The notes: generated by a model not told the origin, from the sequence alone. A DNA stretch of 64,000 nt from Collinsella aerofaciens (GCF_015548375.1 NZ_JADMWW010000004.1:1-64000), one strand, 5' to 3'; counted from the first letter of the stretch, positions 23,240-32,409 are shown. Translations and numbers: made by a program.

Positions 23240-25507
23240 TTAGTTCAGGTGCCAGATCTCGTCGTTGTACTGGGAGATGGTGCGGTCGGACGAGAAGGTG
23301 CCGGCGTTGGCGATATTGATCAGCGTCTTGCGCATCCAGGCGTCCTGGTCCTCGTAGTCGGCCAGCACGCGCTCCTTGGTCTGGATGTACTCCTCAATGT
23401 CGAGCAGGGCCATAAACCAGTCCTTGCCCTTAATGTCATCGTGCAGGCGCTGCAGGCGCTCGGCGTTGCCGGTCGCCATAAAGGCCGGGTTGGTGATGAA
23501 GTCCACCAGCAGTTTAATACCGGGCTTGCGGTAGAGCACACCGGCGTCATAGGTGCCGTCGGCATAGAGCTGCTCGACCTGTTTGGACGAGGCACCAAAG
23601 GTGTAGATGTTCTCGTCGCCCACGAGCTCGGCAATCTCCACGTTGGCGCCGTCAAGCGTGCACAGGGTTAGGGCGCCGTTGAGCATGAACTTCATGTTGG
23701 AGGTGCCGCTCGCCTCCTTGGAGGCCAGGCTGATCTGCTCGGAGATATCAGCGGCGGGGATCACGCGCTCGGCGGCGGTGACGTTGTAGTTCTCGATCAT
23801 GACGACCTGCAGGTAGGGAGCCACGTCGGGGTCGTTTGCAATCCACTGCGACAGCGTCAAGATCAGATGGATGATGTCCTGCGCGATAGTGTAGGCAGGC
23901 GCCGCCTTGCCGCCAAAGATGATGGTGACGGGGTGCTTAGGTCTGTTGCCGTTCTTGATATCGAGGTACTTCCAGATGATGTAGAGCGCGAGCATCTGCT
24001 GACGCTTGTACTCGTGGATGCGCTTGACCTGGACGTCGATGATGGCGTTGGAGGGAATGGTCACGCCCTGCTCGAGCGCCATGAACTGGCGCATGATGGC
24101 CTTGGCTTCGACCTTGGTGGCGGCCAGGCGCTCAAGAACGTCCTTGTCGTCGGCGAACTTGGCGAGTTTGCTCAGATCGCCGGTGCTGCGCCAGTCGGTG
24201 CCGATCACATCGTCGAGCAGGCTGGCGAGCGCGGGGTTGGCCCCATGGATCCAGCGGCGGAAGGTGATGCCGTTGGTCTTGTTGGAGAACTTCTTGGGAT
24301 AGATCTCGTAGAACGGATGAAGCTCGGTGTCCTCCAGGATCTTGGTGTGGAGGGCGGCTACGCCGTTGATGGAGAAGCCAAAGTGGATGTCCATGTGGGC
24401 CATGTGGACGGTGTCGTGCTCGTCGATGATGGCGACGCGCGGGTCATCGTGCTCGGCCTTGGCAACCTCGTCGAGCTTGACGATAATGTCGGCGATGGCA
24501 GGGGAGACCTTCTGCAGGCTGGCGAGCGGCCACTTCTCGAGCGCCTCGGCAAGAATCGTGTGGTTAGTGTAGGCGACCATGGAGCGTACGATGGTCACGG
24601 CCTCGTCAAACTCGATGTCATGCTCGGTGGTGAGCAAGCGAATGAGCTCGGGGATGACCATGGTGGGGTGCGTGTCGTTAATTTGGACCACGGCGTAGTC
24701 GGCCAGATCGTGCAGGTTGCTGCCGCGCTCGACGGCCTCGTCGATCAGGAGCTGGGCGGCGTTGCTCACCATGAAGTACTCCTGATAGATGCGAAGTAGG
24801 CGGCCCTGCTCGTCGGAATCGTCGGGGTAGAGGAACAAGGTGAGGTTCTTGGCGATCTCGGTCTTGTCGAAGTCGATGGAGCTGCCGGGGACCAGGCCGT
24901 CGTCGACGCTTGCCAGGTCGAACAGGCGCAGGCGGTTCTTGGTGGGCTGGCCGTAACCGGGCACATCGATGTTGACGAGCTTGGAAGTAACGGCAAAATC
25001 GCCGAACTCGACGGTGTAGGAGCGGTCATCGTCGACTAGGATGTCCTGCTCACCGAGCCACTCGTCGGGGACGGCCATCTGCTGGTTGTCGACAAAGCGC
25101 TGACGGAACAGACCGTAGTGATAGTTGAGGCCCACGCCATCGCCGGTCAAGCCCAGCGTGGCGATGGAATCCAGGAAGCATGCGGCCAAGCGGCCCAGGC
25201 CGCCGTTGCCGAGTGACGGCTCGACCTCGAATTCCTCGATCTTGTTGAGGTCGTGACCTGCGGCGGTGAGCTGGTCCTTAACCTCGTCGTAGATGCCGAG
25301 GTCGATCATGTTGTTGATGAGCAGCTTGCCGATCAAAAATTCGGCGGAAATGTAATAGAGCTTTTTCTTGCCGTTGTTGAGCGGGCAGGCGGCGGAGCGC
25401 TCCTGCACGAGTTTGACCAGCAGCTTGTAAATGCGACGGTCGTCGAGCTGCTCGAGCGAGGTGCCAAAAGACTGCTCGGCGAGTTCCATGAGGTTAATTT
25501 GGGGCAT
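23240..25507 (-). CDS. glgP: Glycogen/maltodextrin phosphorylase
   Basis: Releases glucose-1-phosphate from alpha-1,4-glucans with the help of PLP. Motifs: EPSLGNGGLGRLAACFLDS near residue 105, VQINDTHPTM, NGITFRRWI, VKRIHEYKRQ, and the PLP lysine block EASGTSNMKFMLNGALT. It is 757 aa, slightly short of the 800 aa or more of E. coli GlgP. The chosen ATG is preceded by AGGAG; an in-frame start at 25534 lacks a site. It lies 128 bases after malQ on the same strand, and the two enzymes act together on maltodextrins. Confidence 0.94.
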   Translation of the reverse strand: MPQINLMELAEQSFGTSLEQLDDRRIYKLLVKLVQERSAACPLNNGKKKLYYISAEFLIGKLLINNMIDLGIYDEVKDQLTAAGHDLNKIEEFEVEPSLGNGGLGRLAACFLDSIATLGLTGDGVGLNYHYGLFRQRFVDNQQMAVPDEWLGEQDILVDDDRSYTVEFGDFAVTSKLVNIDVPGYGQPTKNRLRLFDLASVDDGLVPGSSIDFDKTEIAKNLTLFLYPDDSDEQGRLLRIYQEYFMVSNAAQLLIDEAVERGSNLHDLADYAVVQINDTHPTMVIPELIRLLTTEHDIEFDEAVTIVRSMVAYTNHTILAEALEKWPLASLQKVSPAIADIIVKLDEVAKAEHDDPRVAIIDEHDTVHMAHMDIHFGFSINGVAALHTKILEDTELHPFYEIYPKKFSNKTNGITFRRWIHGANPALASLLDDVIGTDWRSTGDLSKLAKFADDKDVLERLAATKVEAKAIMRQFMALEQGVTIPSNAIIDVQVKRIHEYKRQQMLALYIIWKYLDIKNGNRPKHPVTIIFGGKAAPAYTIAQDIIHLILTLSQWIANDPDVAPYLQVVMIENYNVTAAERVIPAADISEQISLASKEASGTSNMKFMLNGALTLCTLDGANVEIAELVGDENIYTFGASSKQVEQLYADGTYDAGVLYRKPGIKLLVDFITNPAFMATGNAERLQRLHDDIKGKDWFMALLDIEEYIQTKERVLADYEDQDAWMRKTLINIANAGTFSSDRTISQYNDEIWHLN

Positions 25508-25553
25508 GTTTTCTCCTGTGATGGGTTGTTTCATGTCTGCAATTCATAAGAAG

Positions 25554-25587
25554 CCCGCGCGAGGGGATTGGGGTGGCCTCACGCGGG
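25554..25587 (-). terminator. Hairpin between malQ and glgP
   Basis: On the - strand CCCGCGTGAGG pairs with CCTCGCGCGGG, followed by CTTCTTAT. It is a weak terminator or processing hairpin that may set the malQ to glgP ratio. Confidence 0.55.
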
Positions 25588-25635
25588 AAAAGCAAGCGCG
25601 TCCGCACGGTGGGGAGGGGTCGGGCGCGGTAGCTC

Positions 25636-27141
25636 CTATTGAGGAAGCTCGATTTCGGCTTCCGACGGGATGCGGAAGTAGGTCTCGGTCCAGTCGGTGA
25701 GTTTGTGCTCGAGCTCGCGGGTGATGGCGCCGTCGAGCATGCGCCAGGTCCAGTTGCCGCCCAGCGTGGCAGGGGTGTTGATGCGCGCCTCGTTGCCCAA
25801 GTTGAGCAGGTCCTGCATGGTGTAGATGCACGTGTCGCTCACGCTGGCGGCGATGGTGCGGTTGAGTGCATCTGCCATGGGTTCGCCGGCCTGCTGATGG
25901 GTGTACAGGGCTGCCTGCTCGCGCTGACGGGGGGTGGCCGTTCCCTCAAACCAACCGCGCGCCGTCTCGTTGTCGTGGGTGCCCACATAGGCGACGGTGT
26001 TGGCGATGTAGTTATGCGGCAGGTAGTACGAGTTGGTGCCCTCAAAGGCAAACTGCAGGATCTTCATGCCGGGGAAGCCCGAGTTGTCGCGCATGTCGAT
26101 GACGCCGGGAGTGAGGAAGCCCAGGTCCTCGGCGATGATGGGCAGCGTGCCGAGCTTTTCCTCGAGCGTCTTGAAGAACTTGAGGCCGGGACCCTGCGTC
26201 CACGAACCGTAGGACGAATCGGGCGAGGAGAACGGCACCTCCCAATAGGCCTCGAAGCCGCGGAAGTGATCCAGGCGGATGACGTCGTACATGTCGAGGG
26301 CGGCGCGAATGCGGCCCTCCCACCAGGAGAAGCCGTCGGACTCCATGGCGTCCCAGTCGTAGATGGGGTTGCCCCAGTACTGGCCGGTGGCCGAGAACTG
26401 GTCGGGCGGCGTGCCGGCGACGCTCACGGGATTGCCGGCGGCGTCGATCTTAAAGAGCTCGGGTGTGGCCCACATCTCGACGGAGTCACGCGAGACATAG
26501 ATGGGCAGGTCGCCGATGATGAGAATGTCGCGCTCGTTGGCATAGGCCTTGAGGCGGCTCCACTGGCGATCGAAGAAGTACTGCGTCATCTGGTGATACA
26601 GCATGCGCTCGGGATGGTCGGCGCAAACCTTGCTGCTGGCGCCGCCGCGGCAGCGAAGCTCCTCGTGCCACTCCCAAAACGCCCTAAGGCCGCACTCCTC
26701 CTTAACGGTCATAAACTCACAGTAGGGGATGAGCCAGTCCTCGTTGGCCTGGATAAAGTCATCGAAATCGGCCGGCTTGTCGGCAGCAAAGCGCTCAGCG
26801 GCGCGGTCGAGAATCTGACGGCGGCCGCCAAAGATAGCACCGTAGTCGACATTGCTGGGGTCGGATCCCAGATACACGCCATCGATATCGCGCTGCTCCA
26901 GATACCCTGCCTCGATAAGCTCGGCAAAGTCGATAAAGTTGGGGTTGCCTGCGCGGGCCGAGAACGACTGATAGGGCGAATCGCCATAGCTGGTCGTCGT
27001 AAGGGGCAGAATCTGCCAGTAATGTTGTTTGCACGAGGCGAGAAAATCGACGAAGTCGTAGGCATTCCAGCCAAAGCCGCCGATTCCGTATGGTCCGGGC
27101 AGAGATGAGACGGGCATGAGGACGCCGCTTGCACGCTCCAT
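25636..27141 (-). CDS. malQ: 4-alpha-glucanotransferase (amylomaltase)
   Basis: Transfers glucan segments between maltodextrins, which makes longer chains for the phosphorylase. It is a GH77 enzyme: N-terminal SGVLMPVSSLPGPYGIGGFG, IRLDHFRGFEAYWEVP with the nucleophile Asp, IIAEDLGFLTPGV with the acid/base Glu, and YVGTHDNETARGW. 501 aa from the ATG at 27141, which has GGTGAG 7 bases upstream; in-frame TTG 27156 and GTG 27153 are alternatives. A palindromic operator lies about 100 bases upstream. Confidence 0.94.
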   Translation of the reverse strand: MERASGVLMPVSSLPGPYGIGGFGWNAYDFVDFLASCKQHYWQILPLTTTSYGDSPYQSFSARAGNPNFIDFAELIEAGYLEQRDIDGVYLGSDPSNVDYGAIFGGRRQILDRAAERFAADKPADFDDFIQANEDWLIPYCEFMTVKEECGLRAFWEWHEELRCRGGASSKVCADHPERMLYHQMTQYFFDRQWSRLKAYANERDILIIGDLPIYVSRDSVEMWATPELFKIDAAGNPVSVAGTPPDQFSATGQYWGNPIYDWDAMESDGFSWWEGRIRAALDMYDVIRLDHFRGFEAYWEVPFSSPDSSYGSWTQGPGLKFFKTLEEKLGTLPIIAEDLGFLTPGVIDMRDNSGFPGMKILQFAFEGTNSYYLPHNYIANTVAYVGTHDNETARGWFEGTATPRQREQAALYTHQQAGEPMADALNRTIAASVSDTCIYTMQDLLNLGNEARINTPATLGGNWTWRMLDGAITRELEHKLTDWTETYFRIPSEAEIELPQ

Positions 27142-27239
27142 GAATGCGCTCACCAACCTTCTTGTTGTGGGGTCGGCCTGCCGATGGGTGTGCAGTCCGC
27201 CTCCGATGTTCTGATTCGATACGCCTATTGTAAAACATG

Positions 27240-27251
27240 TTGTTTAAACAT
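27240..27251. promoter_or_regulatory. Operator TTGTTTAAACAT in the malQ promoter
   Basis: The palindrome falls in the spacer before a - strand -10 box TACAAT (27233-27228 region) that would drive malQ-glgP. It matches the sites at 17286, 17408 and 18378. Confidence 0.5.
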
Positions 27252-27304
27252 GTACAGGCAAGATAAAAAAGTTGGTCGATTTTCGGCGAATGGTTACATG
27301 CCAT

Positions 27305-27339
27305 GAAAAAGCCCCGACCTCACAACGTGAGATCGGGGC
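27305..27339 (-). terminator. galE terminator
   Basis: On the - strand GCCCCGATCTCAC pairs with GTGAGGTCGGGGC, followed by TTTTT. Confidence 0.9.
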
Positions 27340-27360
27340 AAGAGCGGTATGTAGGTTTTG

Positions 27361-28422
27361 CTACTCGGCGTCGGCGAAGCCGTTGGGGTTGTGGCTCTGC
27401 CAGTTCCAGCTATCGCGGCACATGTCCGCGATGTCGTACTGGGCCTTCCAGCCCATCATGCGCTCGGCCTTGGAGGCATCGCACCAGTTGGCAGCGATGT
27501 CGCCGGCGCGGCGCTCGCGGATCACGTAGGGCAGCTCCTTGCCACAAGCCTTGGAGAAGGCAGCGACGACCTCGAGTACCGAGGTGCCGGTGCCGGTGCC
27601 CAAGTTAAAGATCTCGACGCCGGTCTTGCCGTTCATCCAGTTAAGGGCGGCCACGTGACCAGATGCCAGATCGCACACGTGGATGTAATCGCGCACGCCG
27701 GTGCCGTCGGGGGTGGGGTAGTCGTTGCCAAAGACCTGAACGGCCTCGAGCTTGCCCACGGCGACCTGGGCGACATAGGGCACCAGGTTGTTGGGGATGC
27801 CCTTGGGATCCTCGCCGATCAGGCCCGACGGATGGGCGCCGATGGGATTGAAATAACGGAGTAACACGACGTCCCACTCGGGGTCGGCGGTGTGGACGTC
27901 CATAAGGATCTGCTCGATCATCCACTTGGTCCAACCATAGGGGTTGGTCGCGGGCTTCTTAGGATCCTCCTCGGTGACGGGCGGGTTGTCCGGGTCGCCG
28001 TAGACGGTCGAGGAGCTCGAGAAGATGATGGACTTGCAGCCATGGTTGCGCATGACGTCGATGAGCACCAGGGCGTTCTCGATGTTGTTGTGGTAGTACT
28101 CGACGGGCTTGCTCACCGACTCGCCGACGGCCTTAAAGCCGGCAAAGTGGATGACGCGGTCGATCTGATGGGTATCGAAGATCTTGTTCATCGCATCGCG
28201 GTCGAGCACGTTGGCCTCGTAGAAGGTGAGGTTCTTGGCGGCCTCGTCGCCCACGATGGTCTTGACGCGGTCGACGGCGACGGCGCTGGAGTTGGAGAGA
28301 TCATCGACGATGACGACCTGGTAGCCACCCTCGAGCAGCTGAACGACGGTGTGCGAGCCGATAAAGCCGGCGCCACCGGTAACGAGGACACAGGTGTCTT
28401 TGGGGTCGAGTGCTTTGGACAT
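27361..28422 (-). CDS. galE: UDP-glucose 4-epimerase
   Basis: Interconverts UDP-glucose and UDP-galactose using bound NAD, for galactose use and for cell-surface sugars. Extended short-chain dehydrogenase fold: VTGGAGFIGSH at residues 14-24 binds NAD, and the catalytic pair lies in NPYGWTKWMIEQ (Tyr and Lys). FSSSSTVYGDP supplies the catalytic Ser. 353 aa, slightly longer than the usual 330-340. AGGAG lies 6 bases before the ATG. It has its own promoter and terminator. Confidence 0.94.
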   Translation of the reverse strand: MSKALDPKDTCVLVTGGAGFIGSHTVVQLLEGGYQVVIVDDLSNSSAVAVDRVKTIVGDEAAKNLTFYEANVLDRDAMNKIFDTHQIDRVIHFAGFKAVGESVSKPVEYYHNNIENALVLIDVMRNHGCKSIIFSSSSTVYGDPDNPPVTEEDPKKPATNPYGWTKWMIEQILMDVHTADPEWDVVLLRYFNPIGAHPSGLIGEDPKGIPNNLVPYVAQVAVGKLEAVQVFGNDYPTPDGTGVRDYIHVCDLASGHVAALNWMNGKTGVEIFNLGTGTGTSVLEVVAAFSKACGKELPYVIRERRAGDIAANWCDASKAERMMGWKAQYDIADMCRDSWNWQSHNPNGFADAE

Positions 28423-28459
28423 GTAGTCTCCTATCGAATCAGGAACACTTCTTCAGGGG

Positions 28460-28465
28460 AGTATA
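28460..28465 (-). promoter_or_regulatory. galE -10 box
   Basis: A perfect TATACT on the - strand lies 37 bases before the galE ATG. The -35 region (GATTTG, 17 bases upstream) is weak. The same TATACT is seen before the LacI gene and gluQ. Confidence 0.5.
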
Positions 28466-28688
28466 GCGCAGGCAGGGACGCCCAAATCGTGCGCTGTAGG
28501 AAAAGCAGAGGATTGTGCTAACGTGCTCATAGAAGAGCTTGCGTACGCATAACCTGATCTTTGGCATTTGCTTACGAGCCGCTGACCTTGCAGTTTCCTG
28601 CCGTTCGTGGAAATCGTTGGGACGCGCCATATGTACGCTAATATGTATGAGTTGAGCGACATATAAATAAGCATGTAACGGAGTACAT

Positions 28689-29879
28689 ATGTCACCAAAC
28701 AGCGATTCCATCCTTTCCCAGGAGCTCTCGCGCCGCACTGCCCTCAAGGCCCTGTTCGGCGCCGCTTCTGCGGCAGTTCTTTTTGGCCTGCCCGCTCGCG
28801 CCTATGCGGCGGAGGCTTCCAAAGAAACCACCGATAAACTGAATGCCGCCCAGGCCCAGCTCGACGAGGTTCAGGCCCAGCTCGACAGCATCGCAAATGA
28901 GTATGCGGCGCTGGCCAACAAGAATGCCCAGACCCTCAACGACATCGAGAATGTCCAGGGCAAGATTGACGACACGCAGGCCCAGATCGATGAAAAGAAG
29001 GCCGAGCTCAAGAAGAAGCGCAACGACCTTTCCGATCGCGTGGCCGCCAGCTACAAGTCCGGCGGCACGAACATCCTGTCGCTGCTGCTGGCCTCTGGCT
29101 CGTTTGAGGAACTCGTCGCCAACGCGCATTACGTTGAGAAGATCAACAAGAGCGACCGCGACGCCATCGAGGACATTCAGACCATCCAGGAAGAGCTCGA
29201 TGCGCAAAAGACCGAGCTCGAGTCGCAGAAGGCCGACTTAGAGAAGCTCAAGGACCAGCAGACTGCCCAGATGCAGGACATGCAGGCCAAGCAGCAAGAA
29301 GTCCAGACCGTGCTGAACGGTCTTTCCGACGACGTCAAGGAGCTCATGGCTCAGCGCGATTCCGAGATCCTCGCTGCCGCCCAGGCTGAGGAGGCCGCTA
29401 GGAAGGCTGCCGCTGCCGCGGCTGCCGCGAACAAGAACAATTCCTACTCGGGTGGTGGATCGTACGCGCCCGGAACTCCGCAGCAGAATGCCGGCTCGGG
29501 CAAGCAGCAGGCTGTCGTCAACGCGTGCTACTCCACGCCTTCGCCGGGTCAGAACTGGTGCGCGGCGTGGGTCACCAATGTCTTCCGTAACGCCGGCGTT
29601 GGCTACTTTGGAGGCAATGCGTGCGACATGTTTAACGCCTGGTGCTATAGCTCCGACCGCTCGGCGCTGCAGGTGGGCATGATCGTGGCCGACTCATCGC
29701 ATAGCGGCACGGGTGCTCCGGGCCTTATCTACGGTCATGTGGGTATCTACGTTGGCGGCGGCATCGTTATGAGCAACGAGGGTGCCATTACGTCTAAGTC
29801 GCTCGATTCGTTTATTAGCTTCTATGGCACTGGCTCTGGCGTGCGTTGGGGCTGGCTTGGCGGTATTGCGCTGTCGTAG
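28689..29879 (+). CDS. Secreted coiled-coil protein with CHAP/NlpC-P60-like hydrolase domain
   Basis: 396 residues. A Tat-type signal peptide (SRRTALKALFG, cleavage near AYA at residue 40) is followed by a long coiled coil (about 45-240, KLNAAQAQLDEVQAQLDS) as in PcsB and RipA-type cell-wall hydrolases, an Ala-rich and Gly/Ser-rich linker, and a C-terminal domain (about 265-396). That domain has NWCAAWVTNVFRNAGV with a likely catalytic Cys and GHVGIYVGGG with the His. It probably cuts peptidoglycan at division or for growth. The ATG overlaps the palindromic GTACATATG. A family A palindrome follows the stop. Confidence 0.85.
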   Translation: MSPNSDSILSQELSRRTALKALFGAASAAVLFGLPARAYAAEASKETTDKLNAAQAQLDEVQAQLDSIANEYAALANKNAQTLNDIENVQGKIDDTQAQIDEKKAELKKKRNDLSDRVAASYKSGGTNILSLLLASGSFEELVANAHYVEKINKSDRDAIEDIQTIQEELDAQKTELESQKADLEKLKDQQTAQMQDMQAKQQEVQTVLNGLSDDVKELMAQRDSEILAAAQAEEAARKAAAAAAAANKNNSYSGGGSYAPGTPQQNAGSGKQQAVVNACYSTPSPGQNWCAAWVTNVFRNAGVGYFGGNACDMFNAWCYSSDRSALQVGMIVADSSHSGTGAPGLIYGHVGIYVGGGIVMSNEGAITSKSLDSFISFYGTGSGVRWGWLGGIALS

Positions 29880-29898
29880 CTGCGGTTTGAAGTAAGTT

Positions 29899-30029
29899 GG
29901 TCCGGGACCGCGGGCGAGGCATAAGGTTGCCTGCTCTACAGTCCTGCGCAAGACGAAGGCCACATTAAGTGGCCTTCTTTGCGTGCGGAACTCGCGACCA
30001 ACCTTATGCCTCGCCCGCGGTCCCGGACC
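29899..30029 (+). repeat. Large palindromic element, family A copy 4
   Basis: Two perfect 31-base arms (29899-29929 and 29999-30029) with their own sequence enclose the same core as copy 1. It lies in the convergent gap between the secreted hydrolase and murB. Confidence 0.88.
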
Positions 30030-30081
30030 TTCCGGGTTCGGGGCGCGACACACCGGACTGGGTTATCTGAATAAATATGGC

Positions 30082-30104
30082 GAAGGCCCCGAAAGGGGCC
30101 TTCT
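30082..30104. terminator. Terminator between the hydrolase gene and murB
   Basis: GAAGGCCCC pairs with GGGGCCTTC around GAAA, followed by TTTG on the + strand. It lies 3 bases after the murB stop, but on the - strand there is no T-run, so it best serves + strand transcripts. Confidence 0.65.
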
Positions 30105-30107
30105 TTG

Positions 30108-31070
30108 TTAAAGGAATTCGCCTACTCGGTGGACTTCGGGTTCTAGGTCTACGTTGAATTGGTCTTTGACGGTTGCCTGGATGTGGCGGATGAGTTCGTC
30201 GACATCGGCGGCGGTGGCGTGGTCGGCGTTGACGATGAAGCCGCAGTGCTTCTCGCTCACCTGCGCGCCGCCAACGGCGTGTCCTCGCAGGCCGGCATCC
30301 ATGATGAGTTTGCCGGCAAAGTAACCCTCGGGGCGCTTGAAAGTGGAGCCGGCACTCGGCATGTCGAGCGGCTGCTTGTCCTCGCGGCGCTGGCGGTAGT
30401 CGTCCATGTCGGCCTTGATCATCGCGGCGTTGCCCGGGGCGAGATTGAAGGTGGCCGAAAGCACGATAAAGCCGTCATCGGCGATGCGGCTCTTTCGATA
30501 ACCCAGGTTGAGCTCGTCGACATCGAACTCGATGATATTGCCGCTGCCGCGGGTGCCGTCGTCGAGCTGGCGAGCGGGTTTGTAGACGCGCACGGACTCC
30601 AGCACATCGGCCATGCAGGCACCGTAGGCACCGGCGTTCATGTAGCAGGCGCCGCCGACCGATCCGGGGATGCCCGAGATGGGCTCCATGCCGGTGAGAC
30701 CGGCCTCGGCTGCCGCCGCGGCGACATCGGAAAGCAAGGCGCCGGCCGCCGCCGTGACGTGCGTGCCGTCGACCGTAATGTCGGAGAGGCCTTCGCCCAG
30801 CGCCACGACGACGCCACGGATGCCCTTGTCGCCGACGAGCAGGTCGGAGCCGTTGCCCACGATGGTAAGCGGCAGGTCGCAGCGATAGCAGGTATCGAGC
30901 GTGGCGACGAGGCCCTGCTCAGTATCGGGCGTGACAAAGACGTCGGCCGGGCCGCCGATCTTAAACGTGGTGTGCTCGCGCATGGGCTCGCTCATCAACA
31001 CGTTGTCCTCGCCGGCAACGCCAGCAAGTGCGCACAGCAGGTCCTCGTTAAAAAAGTCGTTCTCGTGCAT
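30108..31070 (-). CDS. murB: UDP-N-acetylenolpyruvoylglucosamine reductase
   Basis: FAD- and NADPH-dependent second step of UDP-MurNAc synthesis for peptidoglycan. The FAD-binding core shows TTFKIGGPADVFVTPD, GNGSDLLVGDKGIRG and GIPGSVGGACYMNAGAYG; the C-terminal domain has SAGSTFKRPEGYFAGKLI with the catalytic Ser and ends EPEVHRVGE. 320 aa from the ATG at 31070; an upstream TTG at 31115 would add MQSIDDNDHQKADIR but sits in a -10-like sequence. Confidence 0.93.
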   Translation of the reverse strand: MHENDFFNEDLLCALAGVAGEDNVLMSEPMREHTTFKIGGPADVFVTPDTEQGLVATLDTCYRCDLPLTIVGNGSDLLVGDKGIRGVVVALGEGLSDITVDGTHVTAAAGALLSDVAAAAAEAGLTGMEPISGIPGSVGGACYMNAGAYGACMADVLESVRVYKPARQLDDGTRGSGNIIEFDVDELNLGYRKSRIADDGFIVLSATFNLAPGNAAMIKADMDDYRQRREDKQPLDMPSAGSTFKRPEGYFAGKLIMDAGLRGHAVGGAQVSEKHCGFIVNADHATAADVDELIRHIQATVKDQFNVDLEPEVHRVGEFL

Positions 31071-31212
31071 ACGAATATCCGCCTTTTGGTGGTCGTTGTC
31101 ATCAATCGATTGCAATATACCCCACCCGGACGGATTTGGTGCGCTGGCGGCGATAAAACAGCCGTCTACCGGATTGGTAAAGTGTTTATCACCGAGGTAG
31201 AGGGGTAGTCGC

Positions 31213-31218
31213 TATACT
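31213..31218 (+). promoter_or_regulatory. -10 box of the LacI-family gene
   Basis: TATACT lies 35 bases before the LacI-family start codon. No convincing -35 box is seen. AAGGAG lies close to the ATG. Confidence 0.4.
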
Positions 31219-31253
31219 TTCAAGAGATTGCGCGTAAACCCGGAAGGAGCGAG

Positions 31254-32282
31254 ATGGCCAACAAAGTCACCCTCAAGCAGATCGCCCAGGAGGTGGGGCT
31301 TTCCCCCTCGTCGGTCTCGCTTGTGCTCAATAATCGGCCCTGTCGCATCTCGGAAGAAAACCGCAAGCTCATCAAAGAGGTCGCGGCGCGCAACCACTAT
31401 GTTCCCAACCAGATTGCGCGTAGCCTGGTCATGCGCGAGTCGCGCACGCTGGGCCTTATCGTCCCTAACATCGAGAGCCGCTTTTTTGCCTCGCTTGCCG
31501 GCAGCTTGGAAAAGCGCTGCCGCGAGGACGGCTATGCGCTCTTTATTACCAGCTCGGGCGGAAGTGCCGACGACGATCTGGAGCTGCTGCGCCAGCTGGT
31601 GACGCGCGGCGTCGACGGTGTCTTTCTGGTGGTGGGTGACGAGTTCTCCGACGACCGCGCCCTGCGCGAAGAAGTCAGCCATCTGCCTATCCCTGCCGTG
31701 ATGGTCGACCGTGCCATTGAGGGGCTCGAGTGCGACAAGGTGATGTTCGACCACGAGATGGGCGGCTACATGGCCACCCGCTATCTGATCGAGCAAGGCC
31801 ACCGCCGTATTGCTTGCCTGGTTAACGCACGCCGCTCCAATACGGGTCGCAAACGACTTGCCGGCTATGAGCGCGCACTGCGCGAGGTTGGCTTGCCTAT
31901 CGACGCGCGTTTGGAGTTTGAGAGCGAGTACTACATTCCAAGTGCATACGAGGCCTCGGAGGCGGTGCTCGCAACTGATGCCACCGCCGTGTTCGCAAGC
32001 TCGGATAACATTGCCCTTGGTTTGCTCAAGCGCCTGCACGAGATGGGGAAGAGCATCCCGGGCGATATTTCGGTCGTAAGCTATGACAACTCGGCGGCCG
32101 ACGTTCTCTTTGAGCCGGCGCTGACCGCCATTGAGCAGGATCCTGGTGTCCTTGCGGAGCATGCTTTTGGCTGCATGTCCAAGCGTCTTGCCGGTAGGGG
32201 CGGCAGGCGCGCCGAAGAGGTCGTCCTGGAGCCGGCGCTTATCGTTAAGGGCAGCGTGCTCGAACTTACCGAATGTAGCTAA
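31254..32282 (+). CDS. LacI-family transcriptional regulator
   Basis: 342 residues. The N-terminal helix-turn-helix reads VTLKQIAQEVGLSPSSVSLV, followed by the hinge helix (VPNQIARSLVMRESRTLGLI) and a periplasmic-binding-like effector domain (about 60-335). It is probably a repressor of a sugar pathway. It is not next to an obvious sugar operon, so the target is unknown. The recurring TTGTTTAAACAA sites lack the central CG typical of LacI operators, so they are more likely bound by the GntR protein at 17472. Confidence 0.9.
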   Translation: MANKVTLKQIAQEVGLSPSSVSLVLNNRPCRISEENRKLIKEVAARNHYVPNQIARSLVMRESRTLGLIVPNIESRFFASLAGSLEKRCREDGYALFITSSGGSADDDLELLRQLVTRGVDGVFLVVGDEFSDDRALREEVSHLPIPAVMVDRAIEGLECDKVMFDHEMGGYMATRYLIEQGHRRIACLVNARRSNTGRKRLAGYERALREVGLPIDARLEFESEYYIPSAYEASEAVLATDATAVFASSDNIALGLLKRLHEMGKSIPGDISVVSYDNSAADVLFEPALTAIEQDPGVLAEHAFGCMSKRLAGRGGRRAEEVVLEPALIVKGSVLELTECS

Positions 32283-32336
32283 GCGTACTTGTTTGTTTGC
32301 ATAGATTGCATGCGGAGTGTCCGCTATTTGCCGGCG

Positions 32337-32409
32337 GGGCCGGGGCGCCTGCCTTGTTTTGAGGAGTTCGCGGAGCCCACTTCTCAAAACAAGGCAGGCG
32401 CCCCGGCCC
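32337..32409. repeat. Large perfect inverted repeat after the LacI gene
   Basis: Two perfect 27-base arms (32337-32363 and 32383-32409) with a 19-base loop. The arms are GC-rich outside and AT-richer near the loop, like family A. The - strand loop AAGTGGGCTCCGCGAACTC recalls parts of the family A core, so it may be a shortened relative. Confidence 0.75.

Noticed and set aside
31254-32282. LacI protein as the regulator of the TTGTTTAAACAA sites
   Set aside because: LacI-family operators usually have a central CG, which these sites lack, and the gene is far from them. The TreR-like GntR protein fits better, although this is not proven.
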